Part shown: one piece after another, positions 37,768 through 38,577 of the stretch
How positions within the stretch are numbered: the stretch's first letter is position 1
Layout: each line of letters opens with the position of its first letter
Source of the DNA: Syntrophaceae bacterium
GTDB lineage: Bacteria; Desulfobacterota; Syntrophia; Syntrophales; UBA5619
Assembly (NCBI GenBank): GCA_003141195.1
Contig: PLLC01000096.1
Coordinates: 3,134-41,710 of the forward strand
Length of the DNA stretch: 38,577 nt
Reading direction: 5' to 3'
Position numbers and translations under genes: made by a program
Notes under the pieces: model-generated
The model's input: the letters and a program-made list of their open reading frames with translations, nothing else
What the model was told of the DNA's origin: nothing
Databases searched by the model: none

Positions 37768-38367
37768 TTACTTCTTTGCCTTCTTTTTCCCCTCGGCCTT
37801 GGCAGCAGGGGCGGCGGCCAATTCCTTGAAGGCGGCTTCCCATTTGTCGATGACGGCCTTGAGCTCGCCCGCTTTTGCCTTCGCAGCGGCCGGTTCGGCG
37901 GCGATCATCTCTTTGGCGGCCTTCAGGTTTTCCCCGAACGCCTTCGCATCCGCGGCCCAGGCGTCTTTCTTGTCCTTCATCTTCTTCTCGACCTTCTTGG
38001 CGGCGGCCTCGACGCCCTTCCAGGTTTCTTCCACGGCGGTTACGGCGGCGGTCGCTTCGTCGGTGATGGCCTTCTTGCCCGCTTCCACGGCACCGGCGGC
38101 CTTCTCGAAGGCGGCCTTGGCATCAACGTAGCCCTGCTTGGCTTCCTTGTACTTCTTGTCCTTTACCTGGGCATCAGCCGCATCCATTACCTTCTTGGCG
38201 GCATCCAGATCGGCGGCGGCGTACTTGTCGGCGCCCGCGGTGACGGCGGCGTCCATGGCTGCCTTGGCGGCCTTCTGCTCCGCCTCGGGGGGTTTTGCAC
38301 AGCCGATGAAAACCAGGACCAGCGCAAGAATCATCATCAATGATACTGAATACTTGAAATGCTTCAT
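37768..38367 (-). CDS. Alanine- and lysine-rich coiled-coil lipoprotein (DUF4398-like)
   Basis: A 199-residue exported protein. The lipoprotein signal (residues 1-22, ending LVLVFIGC) gives a lipidated Cys23. The mature part is almost wholly helical, rich in Ala, Lys, Glu and Asp: KYAAADLDAAKKVMDAADAQ resembles the DUF4398 repeat. The C-terminus is very basic (EGKKKAKK). A periplasmic structural role at the outer membrane or peptidoglycan is plausible, as for Lpp-like proteins. AAGGAGG lies 6 nt before the ATG. A strong terminator and a single-gene layout suggest high expression; this is inference. Confidence 0.87.
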   Translation of the reverse strand: MKHFKYSVSLMMILALVLVFIGCAKPPEAEQKAAKAAMDAAVTAGADKYAAADLDAAKKVMDAADAQVKDKKYKEAKQGYVDAKAAFEKAAGAVEAGKKAITDEATAAVTAVEETWKGVEAAAKKVEKKMKDKKDAWAADAKAFGENLKAAKEMIAAEPAAAKAKAGELKAVIDKWEAAFKELAAAPAAKAEGKKKAKK

Positions 38368-38514
38368 ACTTACCTCCTTGTTGAATGATTATAATGGCTT
38401 CCGGTGCGAAACTGCTATTTATATATACCTTTTTTCGGAATTGTCAAGATGGATGTTGTGAAAAATCTGCAATGCCGCGTGATGAGGACCCATTTAATCT
38501 CATCCGGGTTAATT

Positions 38515-38577
38515 CCCCGCAGCTTGCTGCGAAAGGCCTATTCCTTATAGGTGCTTTTGATACCCCGTAGCTTGCTG
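38515..38577. repeat. CCCCGCAGCTTGCTG repeats at the window end
   Basis: CCCCGCAGCTTGCTG (38515-38529) recurs as CCCCGTAGCTTGCTG (38563-38577), 48 bases apart and with one difference. The second copy runs to the window edge and may continue. The bases from 38368 hold the lipoprotein gene's upstream region and no other gene. Confidence 0.5.

Overview
The window is a GC-rich bacterial chromosome segment with strong Shine-Dalgarno sites. It looks like an anaerobic deltaproteobacterium (Desulfobacterota), most likely of the Syntrophus/Smithella type. This assignment is inferred from the gene mix (paired ArsA-type ATPases, an EFR1-type flavodoxin-ferredoxin, CstA, an acryloyl-CoA reductase-like enzyme, anaerobic-type cobalt insertion genes) and from the short dispersed palindromes and repeats; it is not proven. 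No rRNA, tRNA or CRISPR array was seen.

Layout. 0.07-2.4 kb: a UPF0200-like nucleotide kinase, an isoprenylcysteine-methyltransferase-like membrane protein and a flavodoxin/ferredoxin fusion. 2.9-4.4 kb: a small island holding two integron-type attC sites around one nuclease-like cassette gene, followed by a hicBA toxin-antitoxin pair. 5.0-8.8 kb: one very large HEAT/zinc-ribbon/TPR/SEC-C protein. 9.0-14.6 kb: a co-directional run of ndk, a transglutaminase-like protein, a stand-alone GMP-synthase PP-ATPase, a lytic transglycosylase, an RraA-like protein and a truncated ABC substrate-binding protein. 14.7-18.7 kb (minus strand): an acyl-CoA synthetase and an OmpR-type two-component pair, separated by a palindromic repeat element. 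19.0-20.8 kb: a radical SAM protein.

21.0-27.5 kb is the most notable region: a chromosomal integron. It starts with an integron integrase carrying an in-frame internal deletion that removes most of the catalytic domain. An array of at least six cassettes on the same strand follows, with five complete attC sites (55-73 bp) and one truncated site. The cassettes encode a PIN-domain/zinc-ribbon protein, an unknown protein plus a DnaQ-type exonuclease with a BRCT domain, a trypsin-like protease with a complete triad, a DUF4468-like lipoprotein, a protein with a HEPN-like Rx4H motif, and a toxin-antitoxin module whose toxin has itself lost its middle. The content (nucleases, a protease, a TA module) resembles a defence repertoire, and the integrase probably can no longer move it.

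27.5-30.4 kb: two different ArsA-family ATPases with two paralogous small proteins, one next to each end of the pair. 30.5-33.4 kb: a CstA transporter and a second radical SAM protein. 33.5-35.5 kb: a decaying cobalamin cluster with intact cbiE and cbiC but only fragments of cbiL, cobQ/cbiP and cobS. 35.7-38.4 kb: an AcuI/YhdH-type reductase, a phosphopantetheinyl transferase and an alanine-rich lipoprotein. Gene remnants, internal deletions and short repeats recur through the whole window, which suggests a genome losing genes by small deletions.
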